49,959 nt of DNA from the IMG/VR virus record IMGVR_UViG_3300028030_000014, positions 1 through 49,959 of that record; one strand, written 5' to 3'. The DNA comes from a virus. A program made the translations under genes and the position numbers. The notes below the pieces were generated by a model. It worked only from the letters and a program-made list of their open reading frames with translations. It searched no databases and was not told the DNA's origin. Positions 6,506 through 14,195 of this stretch are shown here, one piece after another (positions within the stretch are counted from its first letter, which is position 1; each line of letters opens with the position of its first letter).

Positions 6506-6539
6506 CCGGTTCTTAACCTGGAACTGGTTCGGTTATAAT
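6506..6539 (+). promoter_or_regulatory. Inverted repeat followed by a TATAAT box
   Basis: CCGGTTC pairs with GAACTGG (one G-T pair) across eight bases, and TATAAT follows at 6534-6539. No good -35 hexamer is at 17 bases. It may be an activator-dependent or weak internal promoter for the recombination genes. Confidence 0.3.
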
Positions 6540-6556
6540 TAACGAGAGAGAAAAGA

Positions 6557-6721
6557 ATGACGCAAGAGACAGAACAGGCAATCGCAGGAATTGAAATTGA
6601 CATTTCCCGGCTGAAAAACCGTCCCGATATTAGCGATTACTTCAATGATATTATGTCACTGTCACAAAGCCTTGTTGACTTAGCCTCGTCAACTTTGGAG
6701 CCTTCAAATGAAAATCACTAA
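6557..6721 (+). CDS. Small hypothetical protein upstream of the exonuclease
   Basis: A 54-aa protein (MTQETEQAIAGIEIDISRL...) that is helical and acidic. GAGAGAG precedes the ATG, and its end overlaps the start of the exonuclease gene by 14 bases, which suggests translational coupling. No family recognised. Confidence 0.55.
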   Translation: MTQETEQAIAGIEIDISRLKNRPDISDYFNDIMSLSQSLVDLASSTLEPSNENH

Positions 6722-7559
6722 CAAACTGAACCTTCCCGCCGCTTTGGTTACTGCAATCTCAAATGACACCTATACACCGGGGGAAAAGACAGATATGTCA
6801 GTTACTACTTTATTGCGCCCCCCCCGCGCTGTTGCCCTTGCCAAGGCTCACAGCAATGAATTAACAGAAGATGCAGCCGACCGCATATGGGCTTTATTGG
6901 GTCAAGCAACCCATTCTATTCTTGAACGGGCTGGCGATGAAACCGCAATCACTGAAAAGCGTTTCTATGCACCTGTAAGCGGTTGGAATATATCAGGCCA
7001 GATTGACCGGTATGAAAAAACCTCATGCACTATTCAGGATTGGAAGATCACAAGCGCCTATGTAGTGAAATCATATCAGAAAGGCGAAAAAACAGAATGG
7101 GCAGAACAGCTTAACATGCTGGCTTACCTTATGCAACAATCAGGCTATGAGGTTAAAGCCCTGCAAGTGGTTGCTATCTTGCGCGACTGGTCAAAACTTA
7201 ATGTTTTACGTGATCTTGATTACCCTCGGTTTCAGGTTGCAACCATTACCCTGCCTTTATGGCCAAGGGAAAAGACCCTGGAGTTTATGCAAGATCGAAT
7301 CAGCAAGCATCAAGCCGCGCGTCAAACCTTGCCGGAATGCACACCAGATGAACAATGGGCAAAGCCTGATTCCTATGCTGTAATGAAAGAAGGGCGCAAA
7401 TCTGCGTTGCGTGTCTTGTCAACAAAAGAAGATGCTGAAACATGGATAAGCGAAAACGCCACGGCTGGTAAAATTTCAATTGATTACCGCCCCGGTGTTA
7501 AAACCAGATGCAATAGTTATTGCTCCGCTGCCCCGTTCTGTGACCAATGGAAAGATTGA
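6708..7559 (+). CDS. RecB/Cas4-like PD-(D/E)XK exonuclease
   Basis: A 283-aa nuclease of the RecB-like PD-(D/E)XK type. The catalytic core is visible as SGQID (about 101-105) and IQDWKIT (about 113-119), the D...D-x-K metal site. A helix with 'EQLNMLAYLM' then follows, where Q/Y residues are usual in this fold. The C-terminus carries RCNSYCSAAPFC, three closely spaced cysteines like those of Cas4/AddB clusters, but no clear fourth one, so an iron-sulfur cluster is uncertain. The Rad52-like annealing gene follows directly. The pair matches a phage exonuclease plus annealing-protein recombination system comparable in role to lambda Exo/Beta. Confidence 0.8.
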   Translation: MKITNKLNLPAALVTAISNDTYTPGEKTDMSVTTLLRPPRAVALAKAHSNELTEDAADRIWALLGQATHSILERAGDETAITEKRFYAPVSGWNISGQIDRYEKTSCTIQDWKITSAYVVKSYQKGEKTEWAEQLNMLAYLMQQSGYEVKALQVVAILRDWSKLNVLRDLDYPRFQVATITLPLWPREKTLEFMQDRISKHQAARQTLPECTPDEQWAKPDSYAVMKEGRKSALRVLSTKEDAETWISENATAGKISIDYRPGVKTRCNSYCSAAPFCDQWKD

Positions 7560-7561
7560 AA

Positions 7562-8233
7562 ATGATAGACATGAAAGAATTATCAGCCCCGTTCAACCCT
7601 GATAAGGTTCATTGGCGCGTAGGGTCAACAACAAAAGACAATAGCAAAGGTTTAGCCCTTGCATATCTTGACGCCCGTGATGTTCAAGATAGGCTTGATA
7701 ACGTGTGTGGCGTTGAAAACTGGCAATCAGATTATATTGACGCTGGCAATGGCAAGACCTGTTGCCGGATCGGAATCAAAATCGGTGATGAATGGATATG
7801 GAAAGCAGATGGAGCCGGTGACACAGCTATTGAAGGCGACAAAGGGGCTTTTTCTGATGCCTTCAAACGCGCTGCTGTATCATGGGGAATCGGCAGATAT
7901 TTATACCGATTAGAAAATATATGGGTAGCACTTTCCCCAATGGGCAAGTCATATAAGATTGCAGATTCAGAAAAGGCAAAGTTGGCAAGGTTTCTCGGCA
8001 ATATGCCCGCCCCAGGCACAGCAAAGCCAGCGGTTTCAGAAGATGACAGCCAAAAGGTTTTGAGCAAATACAAACGCGGCATTGATGATATTCTTGAAAA
8101 CGGCACGCTTGACGATCTAAACACATGGGGAAAAGACATTGCAACAGACAGCGTAAAGATGACGGTTGATCACGTTGAGAAATTGCGAAAAAAGTTTAAG
8201 GAAGCGCATTCGACAATGAAACAAAAAGGCTGA
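7562..8233 (+). CDS. Rad52/22-like single-strand annealing protein
   Basis: A 223-aa protein with the conserved Rad52/Rad22 core: an N-terminal VHWRVGSTT and LAYLDARDVQDRLD, then GDKGAFSDAFKRAAVSWG and IGRYLY, the most characteristic stretch of the family. Members anneal complementary single strands during phage recombination. The C-terminal part is a lysine-rich helical tail, possibly for contacts with DNA or the phage SSB. An ATG at 7547 overlaps the exonuclease gene, but the ATG at 7562 has GGAAAG seven bases ahead, so I prefer it. Confidence 0.85.
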   Translation: MIDMKELSAPFNPDKVHWRVGSTTKDNSKGLALAYLDARDVQDRLDNVCGVENWQSDYIDAGNGKTCCRIGIKIGDEWIWKADGAGDTAIEGDKGAFSDAFKRAAVSWGIGRYLYRLENIWVALSPMGKSYKIADSEKAKLARFLGNMPAPGTAKPAVSEDDSQKVLSKYKRGIDDILENGTLDDLNTWGKDIATDSVKMTVDHVEKLRKKFKEAHSTMKQKG

Positions 8234-8237
8234 CAAA

Positions 8238-8768
8238 ATGGCACGCCGTTACCCTTGCACATATCAAGCCGGAGCTTTCCACATTGCCCCGGCATTCCTG
8301 CCAGATGCAGATGAACACCATAATAGCGGTGATACCGTAACAGTGACAGTAACCCGGGCAAGGTCTGTGCAAGAGCATAGACGGTTTTTCGGGCCGGTAC
8401 TGGCTACGATATGGGATAACCTGCCAGAAGGCCACCCATACACAAGCAAAGAGCACTTGCGCGCCCGTTTATTGGTTGATGCTGGGCATTACTACTCGCA
8501 GGAAATCAGCATTGATAATATGGACATAAACGCGCTTAGGACAGTAACCGGAGCTGTTATTAAATTGCTCAAGGAAAACGGCAAGGAATTTGTATTCGTG
8601 GAAAAACATGACGGGAAATTGATATTCAAGGCTGCAAAGTCAATGGCATTTGACCTGCTGCCGGACAATTCAAAATCACATAAACTAATGGAAACAGTGG
8701 CAACTCTTGGCTCTGTCATGATCGGTGTAGATGTTAATACACTGCTTGCTGCTTCAAAAGAAAGATAA
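8238..8768 (+). CDS. NinB/DUF1367-like recombination-associated protein
   Basis: A 176-aa protein. The part RSVQEHRRFFGPVL, followed by an 'HLRARLL...AGHYY' segment and an FVFVEKHDGKL strand, resembles phage NinB and DUF1367-type proteins found in recombination clusters. It sits just after the annealing protein and before an HNH nuclease. The family call is tentative. The ribosome site is weak. Confidence 0.5.
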   Translation: MARRYPCTYQAGAFHIAPAFLPDADEHHNSGDTVTVTVTRARSVQEHRRFFGPVLATIWDNLPEGHPYTSKEHLRARLLVDAGHYYSQEISIDNMDINALRTVTGAVIKLLKENGKEFVFVEKHDGKLIFKAAKSMAFDLLPDNSKSHKLMETVATLGSVMIGVDVNTLLAASKER

Positions 8769-8772
8769 CAAC

Positions 8773-8847
8773 ATGACTAATTCAGAATTTCTATTCGCAG
8801 GATTTATAATGGCGCTTGTGGGTTTTGGCCTTGCAGCAACATTTTAA
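8773..8847 (+). CDS. Tiny membrane peptide
   Basis: A 24-aa frame that is almost entirely one hydrophobic segment (FLFAGFIMALVGFGLAATF). Its stop overlaps the next start (TAATG), which suggests translational coupling. The ribosome site is poor. It may be a real small membrane peptide or just a leader for the HNH gene. Confidence 0.4.
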   Translation: MTNSEFLFAGFIMALVGFGLAATF

Positions 8848-9239
8848 TGAATTTCAGGAACCCGCATCACCTGGCTTTTGTCCGCTCATTCCAATGTTGT
8901 GTCTGTGGCAATCCCCATTCCATAGCCCATCACCTGCGGATTGATAGCGGCATGGGTATGAAATCAAGTGACTTTTGGTCTGTACCGCTATGTATTCCCT
9001 GCCACACCCACGGCCCGGACGCGGTGCATACGGTCGGGAGCAAGCTGGAACTTGACTGGTTTTTCGTTCGTGGCGTTGATGCTAAACAGATAGCAATTAA
9101 CCTGTTTGAGCAATCACCCCACAAGGATCACATCAAGCCGAAACCAGTGCGTCAGAAGGTCACATCGAAAAGCCGCTGGTTGTGTGGCAAAGATAGCAAA
9201 CACAAACAGAAAGTTGGTGGAAAGGTTGTAAAGAGATGA
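8847..9239 (+). CDS. HNH/Ref-like (DUF968-type) nuclease
   Basis: A 130-aa protein. CCVCGNPHSIAHHL (about 17-30) gives the C-x2-C and the HH of a beta-beta-alpha-metal site. MGMKSSDFW and PLCIPCH follow, supplying a second C-x2-C-H. This order matches DUF968 and Ref-type HNH endonucleases, of which phage P1 Ref is a RecA-dependent example. The C-terminal 45 residues are lysine-rich. It lies next to the recombination genes, so a role in DNA processing is likely. Confidence 0.72.
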   Translation: MNFRNPHHLAFVRSFQCCVCGNPHSIAHHLRIDSGMGMKSSDFWSVPLCIPCHTHGPDAVHTVGSKLELDWFFVRGVDAKQIAINLFEQSPHKDHIKPKPVRQKVTSKSRWLCGKDSKHKQKVGGKVVKR

Positions 9240-9475
9240 ATGACAAAGTTAAAGGCTCACAAGCGCACCGCCAAGAAATCGCCACAGGCGCATCCATTAT
9301 CGAATTAGCTATTGCTGAAATGGCAGAGCATGGATTGTCAGCGTTCAGTATAATTTCAATATTATCTATTCATTTGGGAAAACAGATTTCTATTGCTATG
9401 CCAGACAGACAAAAAGCTTTGAAATGTGCGGTAATGCTGATGGCAGATATTTACAATGAAATACGTGAACCATAA
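9236..9475 (+). CDS. Hypothetical early protein
   Basis: A 79-aa mostly helical protein starting in an ATGA overlap with the HNH gene. The centre is hydrophobic (FSIISILSIHLG) but contains polar positions, so membrane insertion is unclear. Not recognised. Confidence 0.6.
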   Translation: MNDKVKGSQAHRQEIATGASIIELAIAEMAEHGLSAFSIISILSIHLGKQISIAMPDRQKALKCAVMLMADIYNEIREP

Positions 9476-9479
9476 AGAG

Positions 9480-9944
9480 ATGAACAATAAACCGATAAGG
9501 GGTTTTGCATCCATAGGTTTACAAAGCCCAAAACAAAAGGCAAATGTTGGATGCATCATCCGTGCTGCCGGTAATTTTGGTGTTAAACTAGTGGTTATTG
9601 AAAGCCCCCGTCTGGGATGCTATACAAAACATGCGGCAAACACCATGCAAGCGCACAAGCACTATGCACCGACAATCAGGACGAATAGTCTAATTGCAAG
9701 CGCCCCGGCAAGCGCCGAACTGGTTGCTGTTGAGCTGATCGATAGTGCTGTTTCATTGCCAGAATTTCAACACCCTGAAAACGCTTTCTATTTATTCGGG
9801 CCAGAAGATGGCAGCCTTGATAAAAAGACCGCCGCCGCGTGTAAATACAAAGTGTTTATTCCAACATTTCACTGCATGAACCTCGCGGCAACCGTTCATG
9901 TGGTTCTTTACGATAGAGCCGTTAAAAGAGGGTTTCAAGTATAG
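9480..9944 (+). CDS. SpoU/TrmH-family RNA 2'-O-methyltransferase-like protein
   Basis: A 154-aa SPOUT-superfamily protein. Motif 1 is QSPKQKANVGCIIRAAG (about 16-32) with the conserved N and R. Motif 2 is LFGPEDGSLDKK, equal to the 'G-x-E-x-x-G' SAM knot. Motif 3 is PTFHCMNLAATVHVVLYD, in the place of the usual 'S-L-N-V-S-x-A' stretch. Family members methylate ribose 2'-OH of tRNA or rRNA. Phage copies are unusual; the target may be a host tRNA. An ATG at 9456 is also in frame, but the family domain begins after the ATG at 9480. Confidence 0.82.
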   Translation: MNNKPIRGFASIGLQSPKQKANVGCIIRAAGNFGVKLVVIESPRLGCYTKHAANTMQAHKHYAPTIRTNSLIASAPASAELVAVELIDSAVSLPEFQHPENAFYLFGPEDGSLDKKTAAACKYKVFIPTFHCMNLAATVHVVLYDRAVKRGFQV

Positions 9945-9958
9945 CCCTGCGACAAAAT

Positions 9959-9977
9959 GCCAGATGGAAATTCTGGC
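9959..9977 (+). other. Short hairpin in intergenic gap
   Basis: GCCAGA and TCTGGC form a six-base stem around a seven-base loop in the 73-base gap after the SpoU gene. No T-tract follows. It may separate two parts of the operon by RNA processing. Confidence 0.3.
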
Positions 9978-10017
9978 GGCCCGTACTATTATAACAAGAA
10001 CAACAGGAGATTGAGAG

Positions 10018-10536
10018 ATGCCCAACCACATAATAAATGAAGTAATATTACATGCTGACCCAGCAAAAATAGAACCCATATGTGTCAAAACAATAAACAA
10101 AAATAACAATATTGATTTCGGAATACTTGTGCCATTGCCTGTTAATCACTGGCCCGGTTCTGTAGGCTTAACACATAAAGAAGCATTCCCCGGCATTCAC
10201 CTTGATGATGCAACAAAGATGTGGGGTACTAAATGGAATGCCTATGGACAAGATGAAACCGGATATTATAAATATGTTATTGAACCTAGTGGAAAGATTA
10301 TCTTCACATTTCAAACAGCATGGTCACCACCTCGCGGTTGGATAGTTGCCATTTTCAACACGTTCCAGATTGACATCACTCACCACTGGCTTGATGAAGG
10401 CTGCTCTGATGCAATTACCGAAAAGTATAATTTCAAAGCATTGGGTGAAATGTTTGCCAAGCCTAACGCATGGGAAATGTCGGCAGCTACAGAAAGCATC
10501 CGTAAGCATTTACACAAGTTGCTGTGGGGAAAGTGA
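10018..10536 (+). CDS. DUF1281 / Api92-like ferredoxin-fold protein
   Basis: A 172-aa protein starting MPNHIINEVILHAD, with MWGTKWNAYG in the middle and FTFQTAWSPPRG after it. These are the hallmarks of DUF1281/Api92-like proteins found on plasmids and phages, function unknown. AGGAG lies just ahead of the ATG. Confidence 0.72.
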   Translation: MPNHIINEVILHADPAKIEPICVKTINKNNNIDFGILVPLPVNHWPGSVGLTHKEAFPGIHLDDATKMWGTKWNAYGQDETGYYKYVIEPSGKIIFTFQTAWSPPRGWIVAIFNTFQIDITHHWLDEGCSDAITEKYNFKALGEMFAKPNAWEMSAATESIRKHLHKLLWGK

Positions 10537-10537
10537 A

Positions 10538-10969
10538 ATGAGTAGGGAGACGAAACAACAGGAGATGAAAGTGACACAGAAACCAACTATGAAAGTTAGG
10601 GTTGTGGATGATGGCAAAGGTAATATCAAAGTCATGCACAATAATCGTGTATTGAAAGAATGGGAATATCCTGGTCCCCATGCATTGGGTCTTGCAAATG
10701 TCGCTGCTGGCGGCTTTGCAGAAGGCTGGAATGCTTGCAATGCTCGGTGGGAAAAGATCGTCGCGCCTCATTTGGCATTGGCAGAAGCCGCCCCTGATCT
10801 GCTTGAACAGCTACAAATTGCGTTTGATATTATAGATAAGCATGTTCCTCGAGAATCTCTTGGAATGGCCCCTATGATTTCCGGTGCTGGCAATTATCCA
10901 ATATTGCAAAAACACCTTCTCACCATGCACAAAGCCATAGCCAAGGCGAAAGGGGAAACCGATGCTTAG
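10538..10969 (+). CDS. Hypothetical phage protein
   Basis: A 143-aa protein. The region GFAEGWNACNARW (about 63-75) and APDLLEQLQIAFDII are recurrent in phage early proteins of unknown function. The start at 10538 is one base after the preceding stop and has GGGGAAAG as ribosome site; an ATG at 10565 is a less likely alternative because its AGGAG touches the start codon. Confidence 0.62.
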   Translation: MSRETKQQEMKVTQKPTMKVRVVDDGKGNIKVMHNNRVLKEWEYPGPHALGLANVAAGGFAEGWNACNARWEKIVAPHLALAEAAPDLLEQLQIAFDIIDKHVPRESLGMAPMISGAGNYPILQKHLLTMHKAIAKAKGETDA

Positions 10970-11138
10970 CTTCTTTATGTGGATGCTGGTTATAATTCTG
11001 CAAGTTGCCGGATCGTTCTTTTTTCTTGTGGCTGGAGATGCAATGAAAAGCCGCGATAAGGGTGTTCTGAAAGGAGCAGGTATCTTAGGGTCCATACTCA
11101 CCATTGCCGCCTACACCATGGCACTGAACATAGGATAG
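10962..11138 (+). CDS. Small membrane protein
   Basis: A 58-aa protein with two hydrophobic segments (about 1-24 and 40-56) separated by a short basic loop (MKSRDKG). The ATG overlaps the end of the preceding gene. It is the first of three consecutive small membrane proteins. Function unknown. Confidence 0.6.
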   Translation: MLSFFMWMLVIILQVAGSFFFLVAGDAMKSRDKGVLKGAGILGSILTIAAYTMALNIG

Positions 11139-11142
11139 AACC

Positions 11143-11433
11143 ATGACTGACAAATCATTAGTGCGCCGGATCATTTTGGCATGTCAGCTTTTTGCTGCAT
11201 TAGCTATGTTATTCATCATTGAGATGGTAAAAGCTATTACCCCTTGGATAGTGATTATAATCATGGTCATCATCATGATTCGTACAACAATTGACATTTT
11301 TTTGTTAGGCTTTTTAAGTGAACGGCTTTTAATTATAATCTTAGCTCTACTGTCAATCTTCCTTGATTGGGATAGGTTATGGTGGATAAGGGTAGTCAAC
11401 AGATTAGCAGGGGAAATGAAACGCCATGACTAG
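11143..11433 (+). CDS. Small multi-pass membrane protein
   Basis: A 96-aa protein rich in Ile/Leu/Met with about three transmembrane stretches (12-30, 34-46, 51-75). AGGATAG precedes the ATG. The C-terminal tail is basic (RLAGEMKRHD). Function unknown; the neighbours are also small membrane proteins. Confidence 0.62.
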   Translation: MTDKSLVRRIILACQLFAALAMLFIIEMVKAITPWIVIIIMVIIMIRTTIDIFLLGFLSERLLIIILALLSIFLDWDRLWWIRVVNRLAGEMKRHD

Positions 11434-11680
11434 CCTTTCCATTGCCGCAAGGTTCAATAAAGCTATAAGAATTATTGGCAACATCATAATGGTGATACAG
11501 CGATGGTCGCTCACAATAATAGCCGCCATTATCATCTACTATTACCAGCCACAAAATGCCACATTGAGTAACAATCAATTATTGATTATCGTACTGTCAT
11601 TGGTAATAATTCATCTCGATAGTGAGCGGTTGGCACTTAAAAGAGAGGTGAATAGCTTGTGGGAAAGGATCACGAAATGA
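11426..11680 (+). CDS. Small membrane protein
   Basis: An 84-aa protein with hydrophobic stretches at about 16-40 and 51-63, and a charged C-terminal helix (DSERLALKREVNSLWERI). It overlaps the genes on either side by a few bases. Unknown function. Confidence 0.58.
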   Translation: MTSLSIAARFNKAIRIIGNIIMVIQRWSLTIIAAIIIYYYQPQNATLSNNQLLIIVLSLVIIHLDSERLALKREVNSLWERITK

Positions 11681-12084
11681 CCGATAAACACCCACCCACC
11701 TGCCCATATTGCGGCAATCAGTCAAAGCTGGTTGGTGGTGATGTTATCTACCCGCACCGGCCAGACCTCAAGCACAAGAAATTCTATCTGTGTAAACCTT
11801 GCAAGGCTTATGTAGGTTGCCATCCAGGAGGAGCGAAACCCCTTGGCCGTTTAGCAGATGCTAGATTGCGGAGAGCAAAATCGATGGCGCATCGGCATTT
11901 TGACGTACTTTGGAAGAAGAACACCAACAAGCAGCGCAGAAGGAAAAAGATGGACAGACGGGAAGCTTATTGCTGGCTGGCTGAACAGTTGGATATTCCC
12001 CGCGAGCACTGCCACATCGGCATGTTTGACATTGAGACGTGTCAGCGAGTTGTGGACCTTTGCCGCCCCTACATAAAAGCATAA
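11677..12084 (+). CDS. DUF3268 zinc-finger-containing protein
   Basis: A 135-aa protein starting with TCPYCGNQSKLVGG. The C-x2-C is followed by LCKPCKAYVGCHPGG and GAKPLGRLADARLR. This is the signature of DUF3268 proteins, small zinc-ribbon proteins of phages and plasmids. The start at 11677 forms an ATGA overlap with the preceding gene and has AAAGGA ahead; a GTG 18 bases upstream is less likely. Role unknown. Confidence 0.75.
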   Translation: MTDKHPPTCPYCGNQSKLVGGDVIYPHRPDLKHKKFYLCKPCKAYVGCHPGGAKPLGRLADARLRRAKSMAHRHFDVLWKKNTNKQRRRKKMDRREAYCWLAEQLDIPREHCHIGMFDIETCQRVVDLCRPYIKA

Positions 12085-12101
12085 CAAAAAAGGAATAAAC
12101 C

Positions 12102-12302
12102 ATGATTAACCAACCACTGGAAAGAGCCTGTAAAGTTCTGGAGTATGTTTGCGATTGTCCGTCAGACCACTTTGGCAAAGAACACCCCGGAGGCTGTGAT
12201 GATGTTTGCAGGATTGTTAACCTTAAAACATGGGCTTGCTGGTATCAATATTTTGAAGGCGAAATGCAGTCATTGCGAAGCGATGAAGGAAATGAAAAAT
12301 GA
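12102..12302 (+). CDS. Hypothetical early protein
   Basis: A 66-aa protein with six cysteines among the first 50 residues (C-D-C, C-D-D-V-C and others), which might bind metal. AAAAAGGA precedes the ATG. No family recognised. Confidence 0.58.
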   Translation: MINQPLERACKVLEYVCDCPSDHFGKEHPGGCDDVCRIVNLKTWACWYQYFEGEMQSLRSDEGNEK

Positions 12303-12553
12303 GTAAACTAACGTCAGTCACAAATAAGGCGCTTCACCGCGCCGCAACTGAAATAATCATGCCAGTTCTTGCCGATAGCGGTGATCGTAATACCGTTTTG
12401 GTGGTGTTGGTGCGGGTTATTATCACGGTGTTGCTTTTTTACGCCGATAAAAACCCAAAAAAGGCCGCTCACATGTTTGAGCACGGAATTACCCCGCAAG
12501 TTATTGAAGGGCTGACTGATTTTGAGAATGACGAAAGAGCTAGAAAGCCATGA
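12299..12553 (+). CDS. Hypothetical early protein
   Basis: An 84-aa helical protein starting in an ATGA overlap with the previous gene. The middle (VLVVLVRVIITVLLFY) is hydrophobic enough for one membrane pass or a buried helix. Not recognised. Confidence 0.58.
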   Translation: MSKLTSVTNKALHRAATEIIMPVLADSGDRNTVLVVLVRVIITVLLFYADKNPKKAAHMFEHGITPQVIEGLTDFENDERARKP

Positions 12554-12903
12554 CTAAACCCTATCGCGTTCAACACAAGCGAACCAAAGGCTGGAGGATG
12601 CCGGAAAACACGGTTTCAGTCTGCCGCCCTGGTAAATGGGGAAACCCGTATAAGGTCGGTGAAACTTATTTCATCAAGGGCAAATATGTCTATGTTAAAG
12701 ACGCTGCAATGGCAGTTGACCTGTTTGATGAATGGATTAATAGCGACACACAACAGGCAAAAAAACTGCGCGGTGATGCTAGAGCCTTGTTGTCCGGGCG
12801 CAACCTTGCTTGCTTTTGCGGTCTGGACCGCCCGTGCCATGCAGATGTATGGATTGAGATTGCTAATAAACCGCTTAGAGCGGATAAGGAGCCGAAGTCA
12901 TGA
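12550..12903 (+). CDS. DUF4326 protein
   Basis: A 117-aa protein with RVQHKRTKGWRMPENTV at the start, RPGKWGNPYKVG next and NLACFCGLDRPCHADV near the end. These three blocks define DUF4326, a widespread phage family. The family's activity is not established. The start overlaps the preceding stop. Confidence 0.8.
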   Translation: MTKPYRVQHKRTKGWRMPENTVSVCRPGKWGNPYKVGETYFIKGKYVYVKDAAMAVDLFDEWINSDTQQAKKLRGDARALLSGRNLACFCGLDRPCHADVWIEIANKPLRADKEPKS

Positions 12904-13163
12904 ACAACATATTAGATTTTATCTATGGGCAAATCATGTTAGCCAAGGATAACAATAAAAAGATTGTTGAAATTCAAATTGACAACACGTCTTTTAACCA
13001 TCTGAGGGCTGACTATGCTAACCATCTGAGGGCTGGCAATGCTGCGTTTTGCATGCTGCATAACGACGACTATCGGCTGTTTAATATATCATTGAAACCG
13101 GTTTACGATAGAGACTATCGCAGTAATAACCAGCCAGTTATGGTAAAAATCATATATAAATAA
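12900..13163 (+). CDS. Hypothetical protein with an internal duplication
   Basis: An 87-aa protein. Residues NHLRADYA and NHLRAGNA are encoded by adjacent 24-base units that differ at only a few bases, a recent in-frame duplication. AAGGAG precedes the ATG. The family is unknown. Confidence 0.58.
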   Translation: MNNILDFIYGQIMLAKDNNKKIVEIQIDNTSFNHLRADYANHLRAGNAAFCMLHNDDYRLFNISLKPVYDRDYRSNNQPVMVKIIYK

Positions 13164-13174
13164 TGGCACCCCAG

Positions 13175-13202
13175 CCGGTCGGGAGTTGAACTCCCGCACC
13201 GG
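13175..13202 (+). other. Stable hairpin between early genes
   Basis: CGGGAGTT-G-AACTCCCG is a perfect eight-base-arm inverted repeat with a one-base centre, flanked by CCGG and CCGG. No T-tract follows, so it is unlikely to be a terminator. It may be an RNase processing site or a protein-binding palindrome ahead of the gene at 13238. Confidence 0.5.
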
Positions 13203-13237
13203 AACATTCATGCAAACAAATTTAAGGAGAAATAAAA

Positions 13238-13465
13238 ATGGATATTGATTTGAAAACAATGGTAGCTGATGAAACTGCGAAGGAAATGGCAAGGGTTGCA
13301 GTTCAGTTGCTTGACGATATGCTTGTCGATGCTGACCCGCAATTAGTTGCTGATAAAATAAACCACCTGCCCAGCACGCAGCGTTTTAAAATTAGATCAT
13401 GGCTGGTTCGTCTGTCTGGCGGAATTAAGCAACCCCAAACGCAAAAAAACCCGGCAAGGTATTAA
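13238..13465 (+). CDS. Hypothetical early protein
   Basis: A 75-aa protein with an acidic, helical N-terminal half and a basic C-terminus. AAGGAG lies ahead of the ATG. The last codons overlap a strong hairpin that terminates on the opposite strand. Not recognised. Confidence 0.62.
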   Translation: MDIDLKTMVADETAKEMARVAVQLLDDMLVDADPQLVADKINHLPSTQRFKIRSWLVRLSGGIKQPQTQKNPARY

Positions 13466-13476
13466 CCTCACCGGGT
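13443..13476 (-). terminator. Minus-strand terminator at the end of an early gene block
   Basis: ACCCGG-CA-AGGT-ATTA-ACCT-CA-CCGGGT is a two-part stem (six plus four pairs, with a CA/CA internal loop). Read leftward it is followed by seven T residues; read rightward it is not. It should stop transcription coming leftward from the late operon, which otherwise has no visible terminator at its end. Confidence 0.6.
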
Positions 13477-13561
13477 AAACAACACAAGAGAGAGGGAGAG
13501 ACACCCTCAGTTAGTTTGTACGTCGAATTAACTGGATTGTCAAATAATCTATAATCACCCC

Positions 13562-13590
13562 TTGACATACAGGGCGCAACGCCCTACTTT
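13562..13590 (+). promoter_or_regulatory. Strong promoter with operator-like palindrome
   Basis: TTGACA, 17 bases, TACTTT. The spacer and first base of the -10 hold AGGGCG-CAA-CGCCCT, a perfect six-base-arm palindrome (13571-13585). A second GGGC-N6-GCCC lies just downstream (13600-13613). It drives the gene block that contains an XRE regulator, so autoregulation is possible. Confidence 0.65.
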
Positions 13591-13634
13591 ACAAACACAG
13601 GGCAATCAAGCCCACTTGAAAAAGGAAAATTAAA

Positions 13635-14195
13635 ATGTTCATTTTTAAAACCGAAACCAATTCAATATCCACAGAAAGCGGATTTCATGAGTTTGAAGAA
13701 GCTTCAGCAGAATACGTAATGTGTATTCTACGGGGTGAAGAAACCCGCGAAAATCTGTATATTTACGACACAGACCAAGGCGGTGTGAACCGCCCCGAAG
13801 TTGAACTCAAAAATGATGCGTGGAATGTCCGTTTTGGACGCGACATTGTCAGTCATTACCAAAATCAAATAACTAATGTGCTTCATGTGCATATTGAGTT
13901 CCATGAAGCAGGTGGAAATCGCCTAGCTGGCGGTTACGGCTATGATTATTCTCGATCTGCTGAAGTGTTGGTGAATATTACGGGGGTAAAGGAGCATGTC
14001 AAACTACGGTTCACCCATACTGATACAATCCCTGACTGGGCGCTTGATGCTGCCCAAAAAATAACAACAAAAAACACCAGCTTTCAGCACCCTAATGCTG
14101 AGTGGTGGGAAGGGGAAGAAAAAATCATCCCGGTTGCAACCGCCAAAAAGTTGCAAAAAATGAACGCTAAAGAAGCTTATGATGCAAACTCTTAA
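13635..14195 (+). CDS. Hypothetical protein after internal promoter
   Basis: A 186-aa mixed alpha/beta, acidic protein. It is the first gene after the promoter at 13562, with AAAGGAAAA ahead of the ATG, so it should be well expressed. The frame is clear and codon use matches its neighbours. I do not recognise a family. Confidence 0.66.
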   Translation: MFIFKTETNSISTESGFHEFEEASAEYVMCILRGEETRENLYIYDTDQGGVNRPEVELKNDAWNVRFGRDIVSHYQNQITNVLHVHIEFHEAGGNRLAGGYGYDYSRSAEVLVNITGVKEHVKLRFTHTDTIPDWALDAAQKITTKNTSFQHPNAEWWEGEEKIIPVATAKKLQKMNAKEAYDANS

